This document shows, piece by piece, positions 1 through 13,200 of a stretch of DNA of 64,000 nucleotides. Origin of the DNA: Hirudo medicinalis (taxonomy: Eukaryota > Annelida > Clitellata > Hirudinida > Hirudinidae); assembly GCA_011800805.1 (NCBI GenBank), contig MPNW01000148.1, forward strand, positions 26,242-90,241. Direction: 5' to 3'. The notes under the pieces are model-generated. The model searched no databases and was not told the DNA's origin. It worked only from the letters and a program-made list of their open reading frames with translations. Numbering within the stretch: the first letter of the stretch is position 1; each line of letters opens with the position of its first letter. The translations under genes and the position numbers were made by a program.

Positions 1-1069
1 TTTTGAACCCAGTGGAAGTTGATTCATGAGGGCTTTTAAGTTGACTTAAAAATCAGATGGGAGAGCATTTGTCAGCTCTTACAAAGGCAAGCCAAGATGA
101 TAAATAAGATGATAGATGGCTTGTGCTTATTAAGCTCATTGATATTCAAATTTCTTCCTCTGAGAACCTCCTTGAATTACGGCGAGTCCAGCCGACAGAT
201 ATTCCAGGGACACGAAGGGGTGGATTTTTCACCATCTGTTGATTTAGCAGTGGCGGATGAAGCAGATTTCAATAAAATCTCGACTGATTTATCTGTCTCA
301 TTCATCTTTCTTGCTCCTACAAGCTTTTTGCTTTTGTCTCAGGATGCTTTAGTGAAGTCGAGTAAATTTGATTAATTCTAGGGTGATCACGTAAACTATT
401 CCATGTAAGATATTCCAACTCAAATTCTATTATTTATTCTTTAGCTTTGAGACGAGATTCTGTTGTCACGTGAACCTGGGTTAAACTGATTGACCTGAAG
501 TCTCGGTCGACATGGTCGGGTAAATACAAAAACCTGAGATATGAAAAGAAGAAGAAAAGTTGCTTTTGCAAAAAGGGAGGAGCCATTGTGAAATTAAATT
601 TAAAGCCAATTTCCCACCTTAAACCTGAGTTGAACATTTTTAAGAATTTGTTTTCAAAATTTTCCTTCAAAAATTCGTAACTGAGCACAAATTGGATATG
701 TGCTGGAAAAATAATCGCAATGACTTAAATTATTTGCATTTTTAAGACTGAAGCTTAAGTCGAACGTGGACACTTTAAGAATTAAAATATTCAAACAATT
801 AAGATTACAAATACTTTATTAGTAACTTCTAAGATTAAAAAGTTAAACTTTTAATTATTTGAAAAGAAACATGAAATAAAACAATCCCGAATAAATTCCA
901 CGATGGAAAAATTATCACTTTAGAAGAGAAACCATGGAAGGAGTCATCTGTCATCAACGATTTTATTGGGCGATAATTGGTCGCTAAGGTATTCGTCACG
1001 TGCAAGCGCACGGTCATGTGACGAGGAGAAATTGTGAGGAAGTCCATTAATAATTATCTATTACACGTC

Positions 1070-1070
1070 T

Positions 1071-1102
<32 letters not shown>
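1070..1102. repeat. AAT/ATT microsatellite
   Basis: A run of about eleven TAA/AAT units, followed within 120 bp by shorter interrupted ATT tracts (around 1138-1150 and 1233-1250). It is simple-sequence DNA outside any gene. Confidence 0.85.
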
Positions 1103-4100
1103 TGTTATTATTAATATTAAATATTTATTGTTTAATTATTATTATTATTAAATGAAGGATAGCAATTATTATTCGTAATTGTTTATCCACAATTTATTAA
1201 TATATCATGTGATATATCGCACGTAAAAATTATTATTATTATTGTTATTGTTAATTTTCTTTTTTTAATGTCATGAAGACCTTGTCACCGCTTGAAGAAA
1301 TCTGCAAAGCAATTCAGCATCATTGTTCGTTCCAAATTGTTGCTGGTTAAAACCAGACGAGTGGACAACCATTCATTCAACTAAAGTTTACAATTATTAC
1401 AATAATTTTATTTGTAATAACGTTTTCAATCAAATCATTTATTTGAGCGCAATTTAATAAATATTACATAATTTATGTTCATCACTCTCAACCTTCAACT
1501 CAATCAGTTCTTCGGGGCGCATTCAGAGCATTTACCTTCCTGAAGTTAATCTGGTCGACCTTAAGTTAGCTTCGTTTAGTAACTTTTTGCAAATATAATT
1601 TGCAATTTTTAAGTTAAAGCTACATTTAACGTAATTTATGAAATAAGAAATTTTCTTTAAAAACACCGAACAAATGCTCAGCATTCCTTTAAGAACATCT
1701 ACCTTCTATCCATCTGACTCCCTGTATTTAGAGGTAAGGATTGTCACCATTAGTGGAATGCGCCACCTTAAAAGAACATCATGGCCTCTTTCGCTCTGAT
1801 AGGATTTCGTGGTTGTAAAAATAGATATAAATGTCACCAAAGGGATCCAACTCTGAGTGAATTTCCAGGAGATTAAAGTCAAATGAGGACAATAATATCC
1901 CACTGGACAATTTAGTTGATCAAGAATTAAAGGTGTTCCTAGTAAATGTGGATTTTTTTAAAGATTTATTTAGTATTAGTGGTCCAAGTCTCGAAATAAC
2001 TTTATAAAACCCGCTTAAGAGACAAATGCTTGAAATTAAGAAATTGTCAAAATATATGAGAGCATCTCAAGGGAAGTTGACAGAAGGATTTGAAGGAGAT
2101 TATATTTGGATAAATTTACTTCTTTCTAGAACCAAGAAAATATCCTTTAATCTTTTCCGCTTGAGTGGTTCTGTCGCACTGGAAGACTTTTTCTTCATTA
2201 AACTTCACTTCGTCTGAGGAGTCAATAATTGCTTTCCGAATTCCCTCTTTTTATTCTGCAATGTTCTTGACATTGATATTTATTCAAATTCATCTTTCGA
2301 CATTTCTTTGCAGTTTATTTTTCTATTTTTAAAATTTTAAGTTTTATTTTTGAAAAAGAAAAACAAAAATCTCAGAAGATATCGGCTGCTATCAGCCTTT
2401 ATTTGGAAAGACTCGGAGCAACATTAGCGAAGTAATTGCGATAAAAGATTCCAATAAATACGACAAATGCTCCACAGTTGGCCAAATAACGGGGCGCTAT
2501 TGAGTTTTATTGGAGCTTGTATCAGAAACTTTTGATTGGATGAGTCGCATTAGCTTGAACTTTGATAAGAATTGATCGTACATAAATTTTCCCTTTCGCT
2601 GACTCCGATGGGACTGAAATACATCTCCCCTTCCCGAGTGGTTTTTATAGAAATGCAGTCTTTTCTTCTTTTTTTTTGTTGACACGCATTCATTGTTGCA
2701 TGCCGTGGGACAACTTTTCGTGAACAATTTTAAAGTTTTACTTGAATTTCCTCAATTTTTGAGAAAGTCGTGTGCACCGGGAATTGTCGTTATTCAATTA
2801 CTCGACAACATCATCGGAACTTGAAGTTAGAAACATCTCTTAAACTTCATTTGGATCTTCTCTGGCGTTGCTTTTGAAGTCAGAAGATGAAAGTAGAACT
2901 TGTTCGCAACAGTCCAGAGCTTTGACTGTTACAAAGAGTTCCTGTTTCATTATGAATAAAAGATTGGTGCAGTTTCGAAATGTCGCGACCTCAACCATGC
3001 TCTGAAATATTTCAAAGCGGACATTTTCGTGGTAATTGAAAAAATATATCTATTACGTTTTACTTCTAAAAGTTGCATCTAAATCCTATTTGCGCTCGAA
3101 AAACAATAAATACTAATAAGATTTTGAAAAAAGCAATCCGATTTTAAAACATTTTCGACAAATTGTTAATTGAAGCATTTGAGGTGACTTTCCTAAATTA
3201 AACTTGCATTTTCTCAACGAAGACTTCTTAGTATAAATTCACATTTGACGAGTGAAATTATCACCGACATCAATTTATTTGCAAAGATTGCTCGATCATC
3301 GCAATATATTTATGTTATTTCGGGGTGATCAACATTTCAGTTTATATGTTCTCATGAAGCAATATAACATTTAAAATGGCTTTGTGCATTTAAATATTTA
3401 ATTTTTTATATATTTTATTTATTACTTAATTTCTGTGGTGATATCAAAACTAGTTAAAGTTTCCGAATGAAATTGAACAAATGATACATCGCATTTTAAA
3501 AAAAATGAAAAAAAAGGTAAAAGTGAATTTCTCTTCAATTGACGACAAGTTTGAAGTCTACAAGACCAAATCTCAACATCATAAATTCCTCTCCAAATGC
3601 TCCACGCCTCAAACTGTTAACATTGAAATTCCATTTCCATAAAACCCAAACCAACCATCCTCCGGAGACAAAAGGCAAAACTGATTTTTGGTTCAGTGGT
3701 GCCAGGTTCAATCCCTGCCTCATCTCTCAAATGTTAAATGAACATTTTCTTTAGGTCGGCTAACAACGCTCTCAAATGTTTATGCCCATCGCTGATGAAA
3801 CTTGGTTCACTTTGTTCCAGTAATTTGAAAATGTCGACGCTTTGCTTTGGAATTTGGAGGTTGAAAGGAAAAAGCAACAGTTTTGGGTCAAGCGGCTCAT
3901 CAATATGTTAATAACTCACTCAACAAACATGGACTTTTAACAAGAATTTCAACTCCTCGATTGACTGGATTTTTACGACAACCAACAATTTCAAGGAGAA
4001 TGAACATTTTAAAGCCTTTTCACTTCCTTTTCACTTTTTAGCTCGAGTTTCAAAAATCAATTTCTTGCGTTTTTGAGTTAGGAAGTTTGGAACAATTTAA

Positions 4101-5439
4101 CTTGAAAAGTAGGAAAATTTCCACAAATTTTTAGAAAAGCACAAATTCAGTCATTTGTGAATGAATTTTTGAAACAATTTTTAGCGTTTTTATTTCTATA
4201 AAAATCATTTATTGCCTCAAAATTGGTCATAAAAGCAGCTTGCTTCATGATGGAAGATCTGGATTCCTGGTCATTTTCTTACCAGATTAATTTAAACAAT
4301 TATGATTTATATCTGAGAATTATTAGTCAAAATATTTTGAAGTTAAAATAAGACCAATTAAAACAAGCACCATTTAATAAAATGTCATTCGGTGACTTAT
4401 TAGTGGATGTGTGAATGAAAGAAGAAGCTACGAATGAAAGCATGGAAATTTCGATAACAAGTCTCGCAATTTCATTGCCTTCTCAACGTGAATATGCAAT
4501 GTTTCGCTGGTAAATTAACTCCAAATGGACAACAACATTGTTATCAACAAATGTGATTTTATTCATCTTTTTATTAATGACACCATTAACGACAGGCGAA
4601 TATGAAATTATGCCTCGGTAATTATCCTGAGGAGAGCATGAGTTAGAAGCCACATTGACAGGCAAATAATAATTTTAAGCAAACATGCATAATGAACGAG
4701 TTTCGTGGACACATTAAGTGGAAATGGACTGGCTACGTTGAGCGTACAAATGCGTATTTGTAGAATAAATTGGCCGGTTATCAGCAGGGAAATAAATATC
4801 ATCGGACTGGTAATTGAGCCCACAAAGTCCGAGTGGAAAAGCGTTTCAATTCGCTTTGCAACACGAAATCAGATCAGGGTGAAATGTGCTTAAATTCAAT
4901 CGAAGAGAGGTGAACAACGAGGACAAGTTGTTAATAATGGTTGTTGATTTATTGTTGTTGTTAACAAGTCGATGTAAACCTTTCAATGAAATTTGAATTT
5001 TAGCTTAAATAACTCGTAACATCGTGGTTGAAATTAACTTTAGAGGTTCAGAAATTCAAGAAAAATAATTGTCAATTAGTGATATAGTCTTAATAAAAAC
5101 ATTGTAAATAAATTTTAATGTTTCCAACTAAACTAATTCACAATTTTATTTTTGATACTTTACACATTTGCAATCTCAACTCCAAAGCGGATGGAAGCGT
5201 TATTTAATTAATTGATTAAAAATTTAATTGAAGTACAAACGTAAAATAGCTGTTGTGTGCGCACTGAATTATCTGTACTGCTGTGGGAACTAGGAGAGGC
5301 AACTTCAGTTGTCTGTTCTTGTCGTAGTTGTGTGTTAGTAGCCTGGATGCTTGGTGAATAAAGTAGCAGTTGTTACTGTCTTCGTGTAATCGATTGAACT
5401 GCGAATTACAACAACAACAAATCAATAAATGGAAGATAA

Positions 5440-5880
5440 AAGTAGGTGCCTAGGTGGCCTTGGCAAGGATCACTTCGTTAGCAGAGGAGAAGGACCTGAT
5501 AATAAGACGTGATCTTGTGGATGCAGTGTGGGTAATTTTATCTTTATGGGCCTTGAATGTGAGTTTGTCATCAACCTACACCCCGAGGTCATGCATTTGG
5601 GTGACCTTTTCTGCATCATGGGCGTCTGGCATATGGGGAGGTTCGTCTGTTGTGCTCCTAGTGGGGCCAGTGATTGAACACGGAGAGCAGTTGGATGGTG
5701 TCATGTTTAGTTGCCACCTCTGACTCCAAGCAGTGAACTCATCAGAGGTCTTGTGCAGACTCCTGTTTGGCGGAAAACAAGCACACGACTTGATGTCATC
5801 AGCAAATAGTTTTGTTTTGAAGTCTTTAGAGATGCTGGTTGTTACATCATTAATAAAGATCAGAAAAAGAGTTGGAGTTT
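5440..5880 (-). pseudogene. Decayed non-LTR retrotransposon reverse transcriptase
   Basis: Read on the minus strand, this stretch encodes the palm part of a Jockey/CR1-type reverse transcriptase. It starts with TPTLFLIFINDV and then gives KLFADDIKS, which contains the catalytic FADD (YADD-like) motif. Further on come WSQRWQLN and the thumb-side motif DLGV-stop-VDDKLTFK. In related elements the position of the stop is normally Ile or Val, so the in-frame TAG near 5563-5565 marks an inactive copy. No endonuclease domain, upstream palm or clear 3' tail is attached, so this is a truncated relic. Family-level naming beyond non-LTR is not possible from this fragment. Confidence 0.8.
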
Positions 5881-6324
5881 AATTACTTCGACTTAATTTC
5901 AGTCAAAAATGTGTCTCCATTTCGTTGGAGTTAAGATTTGAATGCTGAAATGTGCTCATCCTGTGAGGAAGTTAAAGTTTCAGATGAAGTCTGTTATTGC
6001 GCGTAAAACTGACATAAAAGCGGGATCGGAGGTTGTCCAAACAACTCTTCACGTATTTGCAGCCTAGGATTTCGTCTTTTCAACTCATCCAGAGTGACTT
6101 TTTAACCTACAGACGAACTGTTATTATTTTTATCATGTTTTTTTAATCAATTACTTCCAACATCACTGTCGATATTTTATCCGCATTAGTGAGGATTACG
6201 GTGTAGATTTGACCAAACTGGTGTCACTTTCTTGTGCACTTTGTAAATTGCTTATATATTGCTTATGAGGTATATAAAAATAACTTAAACTCGATTTAAA
6301 ATAATAATATAAATTGACATTTAA

Positions 6325-6430
6325 TTTGTTAATTTTTTTATTTATTTATTTATTTTATTCACACGAGGTCAAAGGGCTTTCAGCCGATTACATGACCAAG
6401 CAAAATGTAAACAAACAAACAAATTTTTAA
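6325..6430 (+). repeat. Possible retroposon 3' tail
   Basis: A TTTA-repeat tract (about 6336-6358) lies next to a GC-richer block reading CACACGAGGTCAAAGGGC and then an ACAAACAA tract. Short GC-rich blocks next to TTTA repeats are common at the 3' ends of SINEs and CR1-like elements in invertebrates. This is inferred from composition and arrangement only; no second copy was found in the window. Confidence 0.3.
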
Positions 6431-9400
6431 ATAAATAAATATTAAGTCACATCATGTTCCAAATGCGATAAAGTAATTTTGTTGCAATTGATCAAATGTA
6501 TTGTTTATTTTCTTATTTATAATGTCAAGATAAATAACATAGTTATAAAGAGACATAATGGCTGAGAGATGTTAGAACAGTTCACTTATATTAAATATAT
6601 TAAATTCTACTTCAAATAATGCAGAAATTGTTCAAAGAATGAAGCAGCATTATAAGTTATAAAAGAGATAAACATCAGAGAAATTTATGCACAAAATTCG
6701 CTTTTCCGTTGAGCTCAGTGCTGAAATAATGCGCCAAATCAAATCACATTTGATTCATTTTTTGCAGTTTTTGGAGATTCTGTTGAAATATACGGGGTGA
6801 TACAAACATTTGCTATCATTTTTTTATGACATCATCTTGTTGTGATGAGCTGTGCATGGAAGGTACAATGCTTAACAAAACAAAAAATAAAATTGTTGAT
6901 CAGCATTTAATAAATTGCAATTAATGCTTATGTAATTAAAGACGAATTTTGAAAAGCATGGAAGTCACGAAGAAGTACTGAAAGAAAACGTCGAATTAAA
7001 TTTACAAAAAAAACAACTTTATTCCAGGAACAAATGTGAAGCGCCACAAAAAAATTAAAAAATTAAAATTAAAAACAAAACAAAAACAAGAGTTACATCA
7101 CATTTCTAGCATTGCAGTGTTTAATGTAATATTTAGGAAACGATAATTGGGAAAATTGTATGCCGACCGGCAACGATTTAAGAAGTTTTCTTTCTGACAA
7201 TTTCCAGCTATTAGTTTCCATGTGGAAGCTGTGGAAATAAATACCAACTCCAGGTTCTTCCTCCATCAGTCGATCAAAGCTTATTTTCCACGGCTCCATA
7301 ATCGAATTGTGCAGCATTATATAGCGCAATAATACGGGTTCAGAACTTATTTCTCTATTTTCATTCATTTTCATCTCGCTCTTATATTTCACAATACTTG
7401 GTTTTTTTCCCGCATCGTTTAAAACTTAGTTCAGTTGATGCAAATATTCAAAATTTCAGTCGGAAGATTTTCTTTGTGAGATTTCTGTCAGTTTATAACA
7501 CCAACATCTCAAACTCACACAAAAAAGTTGAAAACATTTGAGGAAGTGTTGACGGCAACAACAACCATCTAAAATGTTGAGCGCACAACATCCTTTTGAC
7601 GGGAAATGGAAAAGCAGATGCGTTCGATCAAATAAGAATGAATTTTCATATTTTTTTGCTCAATTCATCAATTCATTCAATAGTTTTACACTTTACCATC
7701 CTGTCCATTGAAGTGAAATCACCGTGAATTATGAATTTCAATTTGAAATAATTGAATGACAAATAAAAAATAGATGAATTCAACATTAACTTCGCAAATA
7801 TCTTTATAATTTTTTTAAATTTCAACTTATTAATTTGTTTTTTTTTTAACTTACAATAAAACTGTTCAATTCAGATTTTTCCTTTTCATGATTTAGTCGA
7901 CCACGTTATTTTAAAGGTAACTCACGTGAAATATAAATAGAAATAAACTTATATTACTCTTTAATGTATTTATAATAGTATTAAATATTATCTTATAAAT
8001 ATTAATGCAAATTTTAGTAGCTTTTTGAAATGATGGAAACACTTCCGCTAATAAATTTCCAAATAATTTCACAAGCAGACGAAAAGGACTGAAACAAAAT
8101 CAACAGGTTCCCGTGGATTGCCAAAGTAAGTTTTCCATTGAGCGATAAATGATTGCTCGGAAGTGAGTGTTACGTGCCATTAATATGTAATGACGTGGTG
8201 CTCCTACTAAGCCCTGAGACCACCCTGAAGCCATTCCCCTGCAACCACCCACCTTTGTTGTCCACTTTGTAAAGACATTAGGGTGTCATTCACCCAGTTA
8301 AATCATGCATTTCGCGTGATTATTCAGAAATTGAATGAATCAATCGAAACAAAACTGGTGATGATGATGTCGATGGTGAGGATGGAAGCAATTAGCCTAT
8401 AATCTCAACTCAATGGAATCATGAAATTAGGACGCCTTCGTGGAGTATTTATTATTCCTCGTTTTTCTTATTTTTGTACTTTCTTTTAAAGACTTGTTTA
8501 ATTAAACAAAATCAAACGTCGATGTACTTAGATTAATCCTGCTAAGTACATTTCATCACGTGCCAAACTCCAATATAGCATTGTCCCGACGATGTTCGTA
8601 ATTCGTACGCTCGATGTTGGCTTGAAACAATATTAAAATTACTATCGAGTGTATTTTTATTTTTGTATTACTATTAGCACACAAAACTAGCTTGAATATT
8701 AGTTCCTGCGATAGCGACAAGGTGATAAGCTGTAGCATTGACCAAATGAGATGTAATTTGCTCTCATGGACGTCATGATAATCGTCCTTAATTACAACTA
8801 CACAATTCCTCACTCATTCTCACTCATTGCCCTCCTTTCGCCATAGGAGTTGGAAAAACTAGGAAGGAATTGTTTGAGGATATGCATCATCAGTCAGTGC
8901 CTGTTACATCGAAAGTTTTGATTTGTTTCAGCGTATTTAGAAAATAGAATTATTTTCCAATCGCTGATGGAATACTTATCCTAGATTCTGAGCGTTTAAG
9001 TGAAACCCGATTAAAGCTGATGAAGCATTTTAATTACTGATTGCAAGCGGATTCACTTTTAAACATTCCCATTTTATTCCACTTGATCTTGTCACTCCTG
9101 CATGATTTCCACTCAGAGATGTTGTTAAAAACCTTTGTTGGATGATTGTTAAAGTTGTAATAGTGAATAAACTATTCGATTATTCTGATTCTCTACTGTG
9201 ACGGATTTTTTCAGACAGAATGCAGCCAAATCTCATGCTTAATTTCTAATAAATAAAAAAAACATAAAAACAATATATATTTTATCGACATAATCTTTAA
9301 TCTGAATTCAAATTAGTTTAAAAATAATCCGGCAAGTTTTCAAGCAAATCCAAAATGTTGAATCACAAACGACAACAACAGCAACATCACGTCTTTCCTC

Positions 9401-10201
9401 TCAACAACTCTTCCTTCAACAATACGAGCGACCATCATTAGCCTCCCTGATGACATTGTACTTAAGCAACATGAGCCACACAACAATAATGGAGATCAGC
9501 CTCAATGGATCCAAGGAAATCCGTGTTGCCAGCTCAATGGTCTCCTCAGAATAAAATACAAAACCAAACCAAGTACAGCGTTCTGAGAGAATTCAGAGCC
9601 AATTATTATTCTGAGATGAGTAAGAAATTATTTTGCGTGGGAAACAAAATCGAAAATCTTCAATTCTTTCCTCAACTCGCCTCGTTAATATGCTATCGAG
9701 TGCTGCTCAAATTTTTTTTACTCGAATATTAACGGAAAGCTTCATCAACTCCATACAACTCATCACCCTTTCCGATTCCACCCCTGGAAAATCTTTACAT
9801 CGGCGCTACTCCGGCATGAGGACCCCTCCATTGTAAAGAGGGCACCTCCCACTTATTTCATGATAAGTCTGCCGGCATCAAACGTAACCTCGGTCACCTC
9901 TATTAAATTCCAGATGTAGCGCATTGTAACCGCTTTATAGTTTCCTCTTCCATCTCCGGGTCTGTTGCTTGAGCGAGGCATTTCATTTCTTTGTCCGCTG
10001 GATCGAAAATATTTCATAACGAAGGAATTTTATTTCCGCCAAAGTGGAGTTTATGCTGCATCGCCTCGCCATACATCAGCGTTGATCGTCCAGTTGAATT
10101 GTTCGAGTTCATGTCATTCGACTGAATTGTGAAATGACTTTTAATTGTTTGTTAATTAATTGTTTAATTGTTTAAAGCTTAAAGTCGCTCAGAGGATCAG
10201 C

Positions 10202-13200
10202 ATGGCATCGGTCATCACCACCCTAATACTCCTTGGCATCTTGGAGACCACCGGGGATTTCACGGGAGATATCAAGATCCAGAAGAAGGATATCAATGAG
10301 GACGATGGTGAGTTGAGAACTCTTAAAATTGAACTGCTCTCTCTTCAGCCCCTTGAGAAGTGTTTGGCGCGTTCTTTAATTCTCTCGATGTTCTTGAGAA
10401 TCTGTGATGAGGTTTTTAAAGCAATGATTTTGCATCACCATCAAACTTCATGGACATTTTCTAAGAATCACTTTCCTTGGATTTACTTTCTTTGAAACTC
10501 AGTCGAAAGTTTTAGCTGTTTAACTGTTAACTGCTGACAACACTTCTCGAACCTTGGCCAATCACTCAAACTAAATATCTTTTCACAAAAATTTCATTTA
10601 ACAAATTCATTCAACATTTATTCTAAGAATGTTGCAATAGGTTTTAATTAAAAATAATATTCATTTACCATTATCTCGTCATTGTTAATATAAAATAAAC
10701 TAATGGAGGCAAACGATATATCAAAATTTCCAACATTGCGAAACTGTAAATACTTTTAGACTACCCAGACTGCACAGGGGTGAGATACCCACTGAAAGGA
10801 TGCCCCGAGAACAAATCAAGTCAGACTTGTGTCCGTGAGTGTAGCTTCTCACATTTTTAGAAAATTTTCAGCTAAGACAGGTGCCATTTTAAAGTATGCC
10901 TCCTGGGCGTTGATTCTGGCGGACATTTCGCTAATGAACTGCAATGCATCATAAATCTCATAAGGAGAGAAATTCTTCGAGCTCCTAAATAAATCACTTC
11001 ATGCCCTCTCTGATTGTTGCTCCTGTGAATCCTGCTCTACGTGGATGTTAATTTTTTCCACCCAAAATATTCTTCTTTGACAGATGCCGTCCATCCGTTC
11101 CTAAAAAGAGACTGGAAAATTGGAGGTCGGAGCAATTAATCAATTCCAGTTTAATTCATTACTTAACTTCAACGCAACAAAACATTGGCATTTTCTTCTC
11201 ATTTTTCACAGGCGACTTTTTTGTCGACTTCACGGTCAACAAGCACGGCTTGCGTGAGTTTCTTCCGACTTCAGAAAAATATTTTTCAGGAAATGTTCAT
11301 TTAAACAAAAATATCTGCTTAAAGAATATTCTTTCTTGTTTATTTCCTTCATTTACTTCCGATGTATCATAGAGCTGAAATTCGCACCTCGCATGAAATG
11401 TTTTCAGCCAAATATCTTACGTGCTTTCCAGAAGAGAATTTGAAACTCAAATGATTTATCAGCCTCCGACGTCTCAGGATGAAGAGAAAAATTAAATCTG
11501 AATGTCTCGGGGTCAAATCTTGAGAACGAAGTTGTCGAAGAAATATCTTAGTAGAAATTTGTGATTAATTATACATGCCACTGGAATATTACAGTTAATG
11601 TAGACCTTAACCCAGTTCATTCTGGTTTGTACCGGCTATGAAGGTGACGCTAGCGCAGGCAGATGACATGACTGATGTCCTATGTTCCTAGGCTCAACGA
11701 GCATCTGAGGCAGGTCTCTTTGTGAGCAGCTCAAGTGAGCTCAGCTTGAGAGGTTTGCACCTAACCAATATTTCAAACAAAACCTTCTGAGGAATATTCT
11801 TCTGAGGATTTCAAGCCTTCATTAAACATGGTTTCACCATGTAGGAAACCATGGTGGAGGAGAAAAGAAATGATAAACAAATGCCTAACGGAATCTTAAC
11901 AATCCGCTAGCAAATTCATTTGTCCAACTTATCCTCAGTTTAAATTTTGAACCAAGCTTTTATAGGACGCACATTTTAAGTTCATTTCAATAGCGTTTCA
12001 AAATTATTTACGAATGCACTCCATTTAGAAGTACGCGGCGGCTTACGACCGCACGGAGGATCTGATAAGCGTCACATGACAAGTGCTTTCCTGCTTGAAT
12101 TGAAAGAATTCGACATTTCACGAACTTCTCTTCTGTGGACATGTTTCTCACTTCTTGTGGGATGCTATTAAAAAGAAGTTAAATCAAAAACACTCTTCCA
12201 AAAAATGTCAAATTTCCGAAGCTTTTCCATTGCTACGTATTTTATGTCCACATTTTGATTGAACACGACACTTTTGGACATATTTCGATCAGGTGTCTGA
12301 GAATTTGTGCGAAAATGCGTCTGCCTCACACATCAATTACGCTTTTTCTTTACACCGGTTCTCCTAGCGCTGTTTCAGCTGATGAAGACCTTACACAATC
12401 ATTACTTATGGATCTTTTTCCGCGAAATAAGGTGAATTTAATTTTATTCAGTCAAAAATTCTCAATATTTAAAAGAATTATTTAGTAATATATGGACAAA
12501 GTGCAATGACGGTGATGTGATAACAAATAAATAAATAATTTGTCATACAAAAATAATAAAATATCTGCAAATGTTCCACTGTGACAAATAATTTATATAA
12601 TAGACACCTATAATATCACTTATAAGCTCACTTATGTAACGGTGTCGTCTGCGACTTAAACACCTCGGTGATGTAGAGCTGACGTCACTTCAGACTTCAG
12701 AAAGAAAAATGTCAGGAAAATACTGTAAATTCTTCTTCCTTCATAGCTGAACGACTTTTGGTTTGATGTCTGCACGAAATGAAACTTGGTCAAGCCATAA
12801 TTTTCCTTATTTTTCACGACCTCGTAACTCTGAACTTCAACCGGCCTAACCGTCCTTAAATTTTGACGTAAAAAAACAGGTGCCCGACTTGAATGTAGGC
12901 CTGGAGTGGTGTCTGAAAACCTGCACAACAACAGAGACCTCGATATGATACATCACGTGGCCGATTCCAAGCAAAACATGGACTTCTATTGGTACAGAGA
13001 GTCGGGCATCAGGGTCAATGTGGGGTTAGAGAGCATCAACCTTGTGCCGACCTATTACGACGTCGAGCACAAACACAACGATAACTACTTCTTCAGCGAG
13101 AATCCAGTCAAGCCAAACAACAGTCGCTTCGAAGAAATCACCAGCAAATATTGCCGGTGATGTTTTATTTTCATTCGCCTCATTGAATGCACAAAATCGA

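Larger units (their letters stand above)
1..10201. other. Gene-poor region, no coding gene supported
   Basis: No chain of phase-compatible exons could be assembled on either strand. Open frames here are short and lack recognisable domains. The content is AT-rich single-copy-looking DNA, short AAT/ATT repeats, a decayed reverse transcriptase on the minus strand (about 5440-5880) and a transposon-like tail near 6325-6430. Distal exons or regulatory DNA of the gene starting at 10202 could lie here, but I see no direct sign of them. Confidence 0.6.

Noticed and set aside
97..375. 92-codon plus-strand frame, and the opposite strand frame reading SKKLVGARKMNETDKSVEIL
   Set aside because: The minus-strand reading is open for about 50 codons after a weak acceptor but has no domain and no upstream exon in the window. 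It could be the end of a gene, but support is too weak.
3695..3720. GGTTCAATCCC, resembling a tRNA/SINE B box
   Set aside because: No A box at the proper distance, no cloverleaf folding in the surrounding bases and no second copy. A similar match at 39233 on the other strand is equally isolated.
7093..7392. 99-codon minus-strand frame with a protein-like composition
   Set aside because: The annotated start is GTG, an upstream stop lies close by, and there is no splice context, domain or homologue I recognise.
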